64,000 bases of DNA from Scatomorpha sp964367935 (GTDB lineage Bacteria > Bacillota > Clostridia > Oscillospirales > Oscillospiraceae). Location of the stretch: positions 394,539-458,538 of the forward strand of contig CAYIYZ010000001.1 in NCBI GenBank assembly GCA_964367935.1, given 5' to 3'. The notes beneath the pieces are model-generated. The model searched no databases and was not told the DNA's origin. It saw nothing but the letters and a program-made list of their open reading frames with translations. Position numbers and translations under genes: made by a program. Shown one piece after another: positions 31,202 to 39,962 of the stretch. Position 1 is the stretch's first letter; each line of letters opens with the position of its first letter.

Positions 31202-33727
31202 ATGAGAACTCTAAAGAAGACCCTGGCACTCGTTTTGGTAGTGGCAATGGTTCTCTCCATGGGCGTAATGGGCGTTAACGCTGACTTTACGGACGTGGCA
31301 GAGGATAATGCATACTACGAGGCGATCACCGTTCTGACTGCACTAGGCATCATCGACGGTATGACAGAAACCACATACGCACCTGAGGGCACACTGACAC
31401 GTGCACAGGCAGCTAAGATCATCACTTACGTGAAGCTTGGCGCAACAAATGCAGAGAAGATTTCTGCAGCAAGCGGTCAGCGTTTTGACGACGTTGCAGT
31501 TGGCGAGAATGGCCACTGGGCAGCAGCTTACATTGATTACTGCGCAAACATGGGCATAATCAACGGCGTAGGCGAGAACAAGTTTGATCCCGAAGGCATG
31601 CTGACAACAGCAGCATTCACAAAGATGCTTCTAGTAGCAGTTGGCTACGAGGGCGAGTACACAGGCGACAGCTGGGCAATCAACGTTGCAGCTGACGCAG
31701 TTGAGAACGATCTGGATCATGACGACATTGTTATCAGCAACAGCATATACATCAGCCGTGCAGAGGCAGCTCAGCTTGCTCTACAGGCAATCCAGGCAGT
31801 ACCTCCCGGTGGCGAAGCAAGCTACATGGTAGAAGGCTCAAGCCTTGAGTTTGACACCATCACAGAGGCTGTTCTTTACGCACAGGTAAACCTAATAGGT
31901 GGCGTTATGCCCACAATCACTGCAGTTTCCGAGGATAGCTTGGCTTCCAAGGTATTCAAGATGACTGAGGCTACAACAACAGCTGATGACTGGGGTCGCC
32001 CCGGCTCGGTTTACACCTACGGTTCTGACAAGGACACTGTAGAGTTCCCCGCAGAGGCTGACATGATGATCACAGAGCTTTACAAGGCAAGCGTTCAGAG
32101 CGATAAGGACGATTTTGCTGAGATGCTCGAAGATGCAGACATAAAGGTTACCACTGGTGCATTCACCGTGTACCTAAACGGCGCAATGGTTACATCTATT
32201 AACGGTGATCTACCTGCAACATACGACATGGATACAATCATGACACTCACTGACAACGGCGTTTGTGTTGAGCTCTTCACAACTGATGATGTTGTAACAA
32301 CAGTTGTTGTAACTGTAAGCGCATTCGGCGAAGTTGACATGGCTGATAAGAAGGAAACTTCTTCCATGGGCGCATACACCGAGTACAGCCTACCTGCAGT
32401 TGGCGTATCTACATCAACTGGCGCAGTAGACATGGAAGGCAAGATCTTCTCCACAGTAGTAGACGAGGATGATGATGTTGACACTGTAGTTATAGAAGGC
32501 ACAGTTGAAGATGGCGATGATGTTCTTTACACACCGCTATTCAAGGGCAACATGGAAATCTCAGTTGCAGGCGGCCAGACTGGTATGCTTAGCGGCACAG
32601 GCGCAGGCCTTTCCAAGATCTACATCGAGGAAGTAACCGAGATGGTAGAGGGCGAGTTCGATCGTTACAGCGCAACAACCTACAGAATCGACGGCACAGA
32701 CTACGAAGTTTCCGGCGCTATCGGCGCAGACTTCACAGCTGCTGTTGGCACTGACGTTGAGTGGTACTTGGATGAGTACGGCTACCTACTTGGCGATGCA
32801 GCAACAACTACAACAGGCATCAACTACGTAATGCTTCTTAAGGTTGCTAACGTTAACGTTCTTGTTGACGGCGTAATCGAAGTTGAGAATCGCGTAATGA
32901 TCGTTGACGAAGCTGGCACAGTAATGACAGTTGCGTCTGACAAGGACTACACTGGCACTCCTGTTGGCGCAGTTTACGTTGCAACCGTTAGCGATGACGA
33001 GTACAAGTTGGCTGCAGTTACTGTTGCTGATGATGTTGATGCAGTTACAGCAATAACAAAGGGCACAGCTCAGCTTGCTGCTGACTCTTATGCTTCAAAC
33101 GGAACAATCTTCGTAAAGGCTAACTACAATGATGATAACGCAGTAGACGGCACAGTAACCATCTACACAGGTATCAACAACGTACCTAGCTACTCGGGCT
33201 TGACAAAGACATTTGCAATCTCTGAGGACAGCACAGTTTCTTCTGTAGTATTCATCTACGATCAGGTTGATGCTAACTCCGAGAGCGCATACATCTACGT
33301 AACAGACACCATGTACACCACAGCTGATGGTAAGACCTACGACACCATCAAGGACGGTGAGATGAGCACAGTTTCTATAGATGATGCAGAGACACTTGCA
33401 ATGAACACAATGTACTACAGCTTGAAGATCAGCGGCGTTGGTGTTCCGACTGAGGTAGTAGCTGTTCCTGAGGTAGGCGCAACTGCAATCAAGAACAACG
33501 ATGGTCTCTTGACCACGAACACTGGAGCACTTGTAGGTACTGTTTCTGACAGCACACCTGTCTACACAATAGACGAGAGTGCAGGCACTGTCGAAGTTGG
33601 TACAGCTGCAGACCTTAACGTTGAGGGCGCAAAGGCTATCTACGTCGACAACGATGACGATCTAGCAGCAAATGCAGGCATCGGCGGTACAGGCGAAGCA
33701 AGCGCTATCTACATCATCGTAGACTAA
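31202..33727 (+). CDS. S-layer-type protein with N-terminal SLH domains (right paralogue)
   Basis: 841 residues. A signal peptide (LVLVVAMVLSMGVMGVNA) is followed by three SLH domains to about residue 200 (FTDVAEDNAYY, GTLTRAQAAKIITY, FDDVAVGENGHWAAAYIDY), then a long acidic, cysteine-free region rich in Val, Thr and Asp. Codon choice is strikingly narrow (GCA, ACA, GTT, AAC, GGC dominate) compared with neighbours, which suggests very high expression, as for a major S-layer protein. AAGGAGGAGTTTC precedes the ATG. The long leader contains small hairpins (GACCG/CGGTC near 31110, CCTCTgaaaAGAGG near 31162). The promoter is within the putative invertible segment. Confidence 0.94.
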   Translation: MRTLKKTLALVLVVAMVLSMGVMGVNADFTDVAEDNAYYEAITVLTALGIIDGMTETTYAPEGTLTRAQAAKIITYVKLGATNAEKISAASGQRFDDVAVGENGHWAAAYIDYCANMGIINGVGENKFDPEGMLTTAAFTKMLLVAVGYEGEYTGDSWAINVAADAVENDLDHDDIVISNSIYISRAEAAQLALQAIQAVPPGGEASYMVEGSSLEFDTITEAVLYAQVNLIGGVMPTITAVSEDSLASKVFKMTEATTTADDWGRPGSVYTYGSDKDTVEFPAEADMMITELYKASVQSDKDDFAEMLEDADIKVTTGAFTVYLNGAMVTSINGDLPATYDMDTIMTLTDNGVCVELFTTDDVVTTVVVTVSAFGEVDMADKKETSSMGAYTEYSLPAVGVSTSTGAVDMEGKIFSTVVDEDDDVDTVVIEGTVEDGDDVLYTPLFKGNMEISVAGGQTGMLSGTGAGLSKIYIEEVTEMVEGEFDRYSATTYRIDGTDYEVSGAIGADFTAAVGTDVEWYLDEYGYLLGDAATTTTGINYVMLLKVANVNVLVDGVIEVENRVMIVDEAGTVMTVASDKDYTGTPVGAVYVATVSDDEYKLAAVTVADDVDAVTAITKGTAQLAADSYASNGTIFVKANYNDDNAVDGTVTIYTGINNVPSYSGLTKTFAISEDSTVSSVVFIYDQVDANSESAYIYVTDTMYTTADGKTYDTIKDGEMSTVSIDDAETLAMNTMYYSLKISGVGVPTEVVAVPEVGATAIKNNDGLLTTNTGALVGTVSDSTPVYTIDESAGTVEVGTAADLNVEGAKAIYVDNDDDLAANAGIGGTGEASAIYIIVD

Positions 33728-33765
33728 GCTAAACCCTAACAGCAAAAACCTAAGCGAATAACTTT

Positions 33766-33795
33766 AAGCCCCCCTCTCACGAGGGGGGCTTTTTT
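33766..33795 (+). terminator. terminator of the right S-layer gene
   Basis: 11-bp stem AAGCCCCCCTC / GAGGGGGGCTT, loop TCAC, followed by a T-run. Very strong. Confidence 0.93.
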
Positions 33796-33823
33796 ATACG
33801 CAGAACTAAATGCGCACAAAAAA

Positions 33824-33853
33824 GGGACGGATATAAAATCCGTCCCCTACAAT
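33824..33853. repeat. repeat family C hairpin
   Basis: GGGACGGAT/ATCCGTCCC stem followed by CCTACAATTT, abutting the murC stop codon; it could end the murC transcript on the minus strand. Confidence 0.65.
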
Positions 33854-35221
33854 TTAATCCACTAAACTCTCACCTATTTTATAAACGTCACCTGCGCCGA
33901 CAGTTAAAATAATGTCGCCATCACGTGCCACGCTCCGTACCTGCTCCTCCAAATCCGCAAAAGACGCACAGAACACTGCGCCGTCTATGCGCTCCGCCAA
34001 CATCGCAGACGAGATATTCGTTGTGTTCGTCTCTCGTGCCGCATATATCTCCGCCAAATAGCAGAGCGTCGGCCGCCGCAGTTCACGCACAAAATCATCG
34101 AAAAATGCCACCGTTCGTGTATAGGTATGCGGCTGAAATATTAAAATCGCTCGCTCGTACGGTAAATGCTCAACAGCGTCAAGTAACACTTCAAGCTCGC
34201 CCGGATGATGCGCATAATCGTCATACACATCAGCGCCGTTACACTCGCCCTTATACTGGAAACGTCGCTCCACGCCGCCAAAGCCGCACAGACCCTCCGC
34301 AACTGCCTTTGCACTTATCCCAAGGCAGATGCAAGACGCCGCCGCCGCCAATGCATTGCGGACATTATGCAGACCCGGCACCTTTAATGTCACTTTCGTG
34401 AAATACTCGCCCTCATACCATATCTCAAACTCCGAATGTGAGCCGATAAACTGAATTTCCCTTGCACTAAGCGTCGCACCCTCACCTAAACCATAGGTGC
34501 AAAGCTCACGATTTAGCGGTGCAAGCGCTGACATCGTATTCGCATCGTCCGCATTCGCCACTATATGACCGTCCATAGGCACTCGGGACGCAAAGTCTCG
34601 GAAGGAATTCTGTATCTGCTCAAGATTCTCGAAATAGTCGAGGTGATCCTCCTCTATGTCAAGCACCACTGCCACAGTCGGGTAAAAGGATAAAAACGCA
34701 TCGTGGTACTCGCAGGACTCCAACACTATAGTATCGCCCTTGCCGACCCTATGCCCTGCCTTCAAAAGCGGTAGTGTGCCGCCTATCATCACCGTCGGAT
34801 CGACCTGTGCCGCCATTAGTATATGCGTACACATGCTCGTGGTCGTCGTCTTGCCGTGCGTGCCGGCTATGCATATGGCGTTCTCGTAGTCCTGCATGAT
34901 TGCGCCCCACGCATCAGCACGCTCAAACACAGGTATGCCCAAGGCTCGTGCTCTCGCCACCTCGGGGTTATCGTCTCGTGCCGCCGCCGTACGTACCACA
35001 AAGTCATAGCCTGCTTCTATGTTTTCTGCCCTATGTCCTATATGCACGCTTATGCCAAGACCCGTGAGATGCTCCGTCTTCTCGCTTGCACTCATGTCCG
35101 AGCCGCTGACTTCTACACCCATTCCTTTCAGTACTTCCGCAAGCGGTGACATCGACACGCCACCTATGCCTATGAGGTAAGCTCGCTTACCTTTTTCTAT
35201 ATATTTTTTAAATTCAGACAT
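33854..35221 (-). CDS. murC: UDP-N-acetylmuramate--L-alanine ligase
   Basis: 455 residues. IGGVSMSPLAEVL near the N-terminus, the ATP-binding GTHGKTTTTSM, DIEEDHLDYF and DDYAHHPGEL are the conserved Mur ligase blocks. It adds L-alanine to UDP-MurNAc in cytoplasmic peptidoglycan precursor synthesis. It stands alone, divergent from cca; no other mur gene is in the window. Confidence 0.97.
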   Translation of the reverse strand: MSEFKKYIEKGKRAYLIGIGGVSMSPLAEVLKGMGVEVSGSDMSASEKTEHLTGLGISVHIGHRAENIEAGYDFVVRTAAARDDNPEVARARALGIPVFERADAWGAIMQDYENAICIAGTHGKTTTTSMCTHILMAAQVDPTVMIGGTLPLLKAGHRVGKGDTIVLESCEYHDAFLSFYPTVAVVLDIEEDHLDYFENLEQIQNSFRDFASRVPMDGHIVANADDANTMSALAPLNRELCTYGLGEGATLSAREIQFIGSHSEFEIWYEGEYFTKVTLKVPGLHNVRNALAAAASCICLGISAKAVAEGLCGFGGVERRFQYKGECNGADVYDDYAHHPGELEVLLDAVEHLPYERAILIFQPHTYTRTVAFFDDFVRELRRPTLCYLAEIYAARETNTTNISSAMLAERIDGAVFCASFADLEEQVRSVARDGDIILTVGAGDVYKIGESLVD

Positions 35222-35266
35222 GTGACCGACCTTCCAAATAATTATAGGGAAAATGGGAAAATATAC

Positions 35267-35295
35267 TTGTTAAAATCCGTGTGAATTGTTATTAT
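35267..35295 (+). promoter_or_regulatory. promoter of cca
   Basis: TTGTTA, 17-base spacer, TATTAT, about 48 bases before the ATG at 35344. Confidence 0.6.
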
Positions 35296-35343
35296 ATTAT
35301 ATTATACCGTAATTTACAAGTGCTAAACGGCACCGGAGTTAAA

Positions 35344-36483
35344 ATGAAACTGCCCATTTATGTTGAAAATACACTAAAAATACTCGAAAGTAAGCAGTAC
35401 ACCGCCCTTTTAGTCGGTGGCTGTGTACGTGACGAGCTCCTAGGGCGTCGCCCAAAGGACTTTGATATCGCAACAGACGCTACGCCCGACGTTGTACAGG
35501 CGCTTTTCAGCCGCACTGTAGCCACAGGCGCCAAGTTCGGCACTGTACGTGTCTTGTACGGTAAAAACGAAGTAGAGGTCAGTACATTCCGCACAGAGAG
35601 CGCTTATTCCGATAAGCGTCACCCCGACAGTGTAAAATTTACGCTAAACATCGAGGAGGACTTAGCTCGACGTGACTTCAGCGTCAACGCTATGGCGCTC
35701 AGCTTGCGTGGTGACTTAAGCGACCCTTTCGGAGGTCGAGTAGACTTAGAACGTAAAATCATACGCTGTGTCGGAAATGCACAAGACAGATTCTCAGAGG
35801 ACGCTCTGCGTATGCTGCGTGCTCTGCGTTTTTGTGCGCAACTTGACTTTACCTTAGATGCCGATACGCTAACGGCGTTAAAACGCTGTGCGTCTGAGTG
35901 CTCGACGCTCTCGGCGGAGCGTGTGCGTGAGGAACTTATGAAGACGCTGTGTTCACCTAAGCCTGAGTATGCGGGCGACATGATAAAATACAAGCTACTG
36001 GAAAATTACCTTGAAGATAAAAATTGTGATTTAAGTACCTTGGGCAGATTACCGCAGTACGCACGGCTGACACATTTTTGTCATGCGCTCAAAAAAAGCG
36101 GTGCCATAGACGAGGTGGGAAGCTTTCTGCGCAGTCTGCGCTTTTCGAGGACTGAGACGGAGCTTTGCATAGCGGCGTGTAAGCTCTTGGACGAGGGTAT
36201 GGTTGACGCCAAGCGTGCTCTGCGTGACTATGGCGCTCCTGTAGTGCGTGCGGCTTATCCGAGAGGGCAGGTGTGGCGAGCTGTTTTGCGCTCGGGTGAG
36301 TGTTACAGTGTTGATTTGCTGAATATAAGCGGTGCGGAGCTTCACAAACTCGGGTACAGCGGTGCGGACATAGGTGCTGAGCTAAGGCGACTTTTGGAAC
36401 TTGTGATAGATGACCCGTCCTTAAACAGCCGTGAGACATTGCTTTCATTGGCAAGGCAAAATTTTGGGGGTATGTATGAGTAA
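35344..36483 (+). CDS. cca: CCA tRNA nucleotidyltransferase
   Basis: 379 residues. LVGGCVRDELLGRRPKDFDIAT is the nucleotidyltransferase motif with the DxD metal ligands; RRDFSVNAMA and the ERVREEL helix are further class II signatures. It adds or repairs the 3' CCA of tRNA; without seeing a partner enzyme it cannot be told whether it adds all three bases. The open frame reaches back to 35281, but the ATG at 35344 matches the family start. Overlaps the next gene by 8 bases. Confidence 0.93.
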   Translation: MKLPIYVENTLKILESKQYTALLVGGCVRDELLGRRPKDFDIATDATPDVVQALFSRTVATGAKFGTVRVLYGKNEVEVSTFRTESAYSDKRHPDSVKFTLNIEEDLARRDFSVNAMALSLRGDLSDPFGGRVDLERKIIRCVGNAQDRFSEDALRMLRALRFCAQLDFTLDADTLTALKRCASECSTLSAERVREELMKTLCSPKPEYAGDMIKYKLLENYLEDKNCDLSTLGRLPQYARLTHFCHALKKSGAIDEVGSFLRSLRFSRTETELCIAACKLLDEGMVDAKRALRDYGAPVVRAAYPRGQVWRAVLRSGECYSVDLLNISGAELHKLGYSGADIGAELRRLLELVIDDPSLNSRETLLSLARQNFGGMYE

Positions 36484-37042
36484 TATAAATTGGGATAAGC
36501 TGAAAAGTGAATGTCTTGGCTGCTTAGCTTGCGGTTTGAGTGAGACACGTCAAAATGTTGTGTTTGGTGTGGGCGATGAGCATGCGGATATAATGTTCAT
36601 AGGCGAAGCGCCGGGTGCCAAGGAAGACGAGAGGGGCGAGCCCTTTGTCGGACGTGCCGGCAAGCTACTCGACAGTATGCTCGAGATGATAGATTTGGAT
36701 CGTTCGAAGGTGTATATAGCGAACATGGTAAAGTGCAGGCCGCCGAATAACAGAGATCCGCTTGATACGGAGCAAGCGGCGTGCTCGCAGTGGCTAAAGG
36801 CACAGATAGAGTATATTAATCCGAAGGTAATAGTGTGTCTGGGTCGCATAGCGGCGATGCGCTTTATACGTGCGGATTATAAAATAAGTAAGGAGCACGG
36901 CCAGTGGCATGAGATAGACGGGCGCAGTGTGACGGCTCTTTTCCATCCGGCGGCGTTGTTGCGTGACCCACGTAAGCGTCCGGAGACTTTCGAGGATTTG
37001 AAGTCGATACAGGCGAAAGTCACGGAGGCGAAGCCGAATTAA
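36476..37042 (+). CDS. family 4 uracil-DNA glycosylase
   Basis: 188 residues. Family 4 UDG with GEAPGAKEDERGEPFVGRAG (uracil-binding motif), cysteines CLGCLAC and later Cys residues (VKCRPP, ACSQW) that bind a 4Fe-4S cluster, and FHPAALLRDP near the C-terminus. It removes uracil from DNA. The ATG at 36476 overlaps the cca stop (ATGAGTAA). The last residues EAKPN-stop are encoded by repeat family A, as for rimI. Confidence 0.93.
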   Translation: MSNINWDKLKSECLGCLACGLSETRQNVVFGVGDEHADIMFIGEAPGAKEDERGEPFVGRAGKLLDSMLEMIDLDRSKVYIANMVKCRPPNNRDPLDTEQAACSQWLKAQIEYINPKVIVCLGRIAAMRFIRADYKISKEHGQWHEIDGRSVTALFHPAALLRDPRKRPETFEDLKSIQAKVTEAKPN

Positions 37043-37262
37043 AAGTTTTAATCAACTTTTTTCAAAAAGTTGCGGGGTGCAGGGACGGCGGCCCTGCTCG
37101 CCGTCCGTTCGAGGCTGAAATCCTTTGCCTTAAAAGCGTATTTTTGAAAGTGAATTTTCGCACGTAGTGCGGAAAGAGAAAACTTTTTACAAGAAAAAAA
37201 GTTTTCTAAATTTCTCCAAGGGGTTCGGGGCATAGCCCCGACTAAAAAACTAAAAATAAAAA
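37028..37262 (+). repeat. intergenic repeat family A, copy 4
   Basis: Starts inside the 3' end of the glycosylase gene with GGCGAAGCCGAATTAAAAGT, followed by the AACTTTTTtcAAAAAGTT hairpin, a GCAGGGacggcggCCCTGC hairpin, an AAAACTTTTTacaagAAAAAAAGTTTT hairpin and a GGGGcataGCCCC hairpin, ending in A-rich AAAAACTAAAAAT units. Fills the gap to the next gene. Confidence 0.8.
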
Positions 37263-37296
37263 ATAAAAACGATTACCAACGAAGAAAGGCGAACTG

Positions 37297-38199
37297 ATGT
37301 TAGAATTTAAACCCTTCAACTTGGAGGACAAGGACTTTATATGTAAGTATCTGCGCAGTGAGAATTCACGAAGTGCAGACTATAATTTCGGAAATAATTT
37401 CATGTGGGCGGACAGGTACAATCAGAGGTACGCCGCAAAGGGCGATAGGCTTATAATAAGTGTGGATTATAAGGGCAGGCAGATGTTCTCATTTCCCATA
37501 GGCAGTGGAGCTATAGAGCCAGCGATAGAGGAGATAAGGGCGCTTTCGGGCACAAGGCGTATGGTCATACGAGGTGTGACGGATGAGCATAAGGCTCTGT
37601 TAGAGGATGCGTATCCCTATCTCTTTGACTTTGAGCCCGACCGTGACAGCTATGATTATATATATACGGTGGAGAAGATGAGCACATTTTCGGGCAAGAA
37701 ACTCCACGCGAAGAGAAATCACTGTAATAGATTCGAGCGTGAGAACGAATGGGACTTTCAGCTCTTGACAAAGGAACTTGTGCCGGAGTGTATGGCTATG
37801 CTTAAGGAGTGGACGGCTGAGCGTGGCGGTGAGGATGACGACGGCATAAAAGACGAACATTCTGCTATATTACGCGGGATGTTAAACTATGAGAAACTAG
37901 GTCTCTTGGGCGGCGTGTTGCGTTCGAGCGGTAAGGTCGTTGGCTTTACGATAGGTGAGCGCAGTTCGGCGGATACGTTTAACGTACACTTTGAGAAGGC
38001 GTATATGGGCATACATGGGGCGTATCCTATGGTGGCGAGAGAGATGGCACGCAAGGTAGCAGAGCTCATGCCTAAGGTGCGGTATCTAAACCGTGAGGAG
38101 GACATGGGGCTTGAGAACTTGCGCAAGGCTAAGTACGATTATTTCCCCGAGTTTCTGCTCGCTAAGTATACAGCGACGGAGCGTAAAACGGAGGTATAG
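37297..38199 (+). CDS. DUF2156 (LPG synthase C-terminal-like) protein
   Basis: 300 residues, no membrane helices. FKPFNLEDKDFICKYL, NFMWADRYNQRYA, KLHAKRNHCNRFERE and YLNREEDMGLENLRKAKYDYFPEF are typical of the soluble DUF2156 proteins related to the catalytic half of phosphatidylglycerol lysyltransferase (MprF), a double-GNAT fold that may use aminoacyl-tRNA. The true substrate is not known for these stand-alone forms. Followed after 2 bases by a GNAT gene, probably one operon. Confidence 0.85.
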   Translation: MLEFKPFNLEDKDFICKYLRSENSRSADYNFGNNFMWADRYNQRYAAKGDRLIISVDYKGRQMFSFPIGSGAIEPAIEEIRALSGTRRMVIRGVTDEHKALLEDAYPYLFDFEPDRDSYDYIYTVEKMSTFSGKKLHAKRNHCNRFERENEWDFQLLTKELVPECMAMLKEWTAERGGEDDDGIKDEHSAILRGMLNYEKLGLLGGVLRSSGKVVGFTIGERSSADTFNVHFEKAYMGIHGAYPMVAREMARKVAELMPKVRYLNREEDMGLENLRKAKYDYFPEFLLAKYTATERKTEV

Positions 38200-38201
38200 C
38201 A

Positions 38202-38774
38202 ATGAGTATCAAAGAGACTGCGACGTATACGGTGCGAGAAGCAAACGAGAACGACTGGGCAGAGAGGCGAGCTTTGTGGAGTTCGGTGTTCGGTGACAGT
38301 GAGTCGGATTTGGAGATATTTAATGGAAAGCTCGGTAAACTCTGCGACTGTTTGGTAGCTGAGAGCGAAGGACGTATAATTTCGGCTGCGTATGCAATAT
38401 ACGGTGTACGAGCAGAGGGCGTGGAATGTGCTTATATATATGCCGTTGCGACGCACCCCGACAGTCGTGGAATGGGCGCAGCGGGTGATTTATGTAAGAG
38501 ACTGCGTGACAGGGCTTTTGGCAGGGACGTGGGCATAGTCGCTACACTGCCTGCGACACAGTCTCTCTGTACATGGTATGAGAAACTTCTGAAAATGTCA
38601 CCGTGTTTTGTGAGAGGTACTGAGGGCGTGGAGTTTCTTGCCGAGTGGGAGGAGTATGCAAAGCTGCTTGCACCCGGTAGTGAAGAAGTGCCGAAAATGC
38701 TGAGGGCGACAGCGGCAGAGGGCGTGGACTTGGAAAAGTACAAGGACATGGGTTGGAAGCATTGTTTTAATTAG
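38202..38774 (+). CDS. GNAT-family N-acetyltransferase
   Basis: 190 residues. The acetyl-CoA-binding block YIYAVATHPDSRGMGAAGDL (V-x-P-x-x-R-G-x-G) is clear; the C-terminal part is divergent. The substrate cannot be inferred. ACGGAGG precedes the ATG, overlapping the end of the DUF2156 gene, so the two are very likely co-translated. Confidence 0.82.
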   Translation: MSIKETATYTVREANENDWAERRALWSSVFGDSESDLEIFNGKLGKLCDCLVAESEGRIISAAYAIYGVRAEGVECAYIYAVATHPDSRGMGAAGDLCKRLRDRAFGRDVGIVATLPATQSLCTWYEKLLKMSPCFVRGTEGVEFLAEWEEYAKLLAPGSEEVPKMLRATAAEGVDLEKYKDMGWKHCFN

Positions 38775-38810
38775 GGCGAGACAAAAGGAAATATATAGGA
38801 GGCAAGAAAG

Positions 38811-39197
38811 ATGATAACAGTTGGCATGACACATAAGGAAGAGCGAGTGGTGGAGTATGAGCATACGGCTGCGCATATGGGCTCAGGAGCGCAGGAGGTG
38901 TTCGCTACGCCGATGATGATAGCTCTCATGGAGTTTTCCGCTATGAATGCAGTGGCACCTTATTTGGCGGAAGGACAGGCAACGGTAGGCACGGAGGTCA
39001 ATGTGAAGCATTTAGGCGCTACACCTGTGGGCATGAAGGTGTGTGCGGAGTGCGAGCTTATAGAGTTCGATAGGCGTCGTTTAGTGTTCAAGGTCACAGC
39101 TTATGATGAGGTGGAGAAGATAGGCGAGGGCGTACATGAGCGATTCATTATAGACGTGGAGAAATTCATGGCAAAGACGCAAACCAAGATGAAATAA
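38811..39197 (+). CDS. hotdog-fold thioesterase (FlK-like)
   Basis: 128 residues. TAAHMGSGAQEVFATPMMIALMEFSA, VGTEVNVKHLGATPVGM and the C-terminal GEGVHERFII match the small hotdog thioesterases related to fluoroacetyl-CoA thioesterase. In gut clostridia such proteins probably hydrolyse short acyl-CoAs; no fluoroacetate link is implied. AGGAGG precedes the ATG, and a strong terminator follows. Confidence 0.85.
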   Translation: MITVGMTHKEERVVEYEHTAAHMGSGAQEVFATPMMIALMEFSAMNAVAPYLAEGQATVGTEVNVKHLGATPVGMKVCAECELIEFDRRRLVFKVTAYDEVEKIGEGVHERFIIDVEKFMAKTQTKMK

Positions 39198-39230
39198 GCA
39201 GATATCAATAATTGTGTACAATTATAACAG

Positions 39231-39280
39231 GGGCGCTACCGCGTGGAGTCATGAGATGAAACGACGGTAGCGCCCTTGAT
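39231..39280 (+). terminator. terminator after the thioesterase gene
   Basis: 11-bp stem GGGCGCTACCG / CGGTAGCGCCC with a 23-base loop, followed by TTGATTTTTC. Confidence 0.75.
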
Positions 39281-39480
39281 TTTTCTTGACATATTAACCT
39301 ATTAAAGGTGCGAAAAAATGGGAATAAATACAATATAGGTTACTTATTTGTGCTAATATGCAACTATAAAAAAATAATATGAATTATTATGTCGAAAAAG
39401 CTTGTCAAAAGGAGAACTTTGTAGTATTTTATATCAAGCATAGATAAAGCTAAAGCAAGAATAAAATCGGAGGGATCGGC

Positions 39481-39768
39481 GTGTCATTAAAAAAGTACGA
39501 GGCATTTGTAAAGAGCGCGGAATTGGGTAGTTTGACAGAGGCTGCAAAAGAGATGGATTGTACGCAGTCAGCGGTAAGTCACATGATAAACAGCTTAGAG
39601 AAGGAATTCGGACTGACTTTGTTGATGCGAGGTCGCTCGGGCGCGAGTTTATCTAAGGATGGAAAGAAACTGTATGAGTTGGTGCGAGAGTTACTGGACA
39701 AGAATGCGGAGTTACAGAAGGAAGTGGCAACACAGAGAAAAGTTAGGGAACGTAGCTTAGCGAAGTAA
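39481..39768 (+). CDS. LysR-type DNA-binding domain without effector domain
   Basis: 95 residues, GTG start behind GGAGGGATCGGC. Residues 1-62 are a normal LysR winged helix-turn-helix (YEAFVKSAELGSLTEAAKEM...TQSAVSHMINSLEKEFGLTLL) and the rest a linker-like helix (LYELVRELLDKNAELQKEV). The ~200-residue substrate-binding domain is missing, and the sequence after the stop codon does not continue it, so this is a short regulator rather than a recent frameshift. It precedes a TAXI-TRAP transporter operon and may control it. Confidence 0.82.
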   Translation: MSLKKYEAFVKSAELGSLTEAAKEMDCTQSAVSHMINSLEKEFGLTLLMRGRSGASLSKDGKKLYELVRELLDKNAELQKEVATQRKVRERSLAK

Positions 39769-39807
39769 GAAGATACTCATAAATATTTAGTACCATAAAA
39801 ATTAATA

Positions 39808-39880
39808 ATAATGGCCGCCTTTGTGAAAATGCAATTTTATTTACAAAAATTTCGTTTTGACTTGAAAGGGCGGCCATTAT
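39808..39880. repeat. inverted repeat overlapping the TAXI promoter
   Basis: ATAATGGCCGCCTTT (39808-39822) pairs with AAAGGGCGGCCATTAT (39865-39880) except for one extra G. The right arm lies in the -35 and spacer of the promoter at 39862-39890. It could be a two-site operator, or a terminator of the LysR-like gene that overlaps the next promoter. Confidence 0.65.
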
Positions 39881-39890
39881 GGTGTATAAT
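39862..39890 (+). promoter_or_regulatory. promoter of the TAXI-TRAP operon
   Basis: TTGAAA, 17-base spacer, perfect TATAAT, 72 bases before the start codon at 39963. Confidence 0.8.
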
Positions 39891-39962
39891 GTATGAAATG
39901 TTGAAGTTTTGAAAGATAAAACATGCAAAACTGAGGCTGAAAATATTAAGGAGAGTGAAAAA

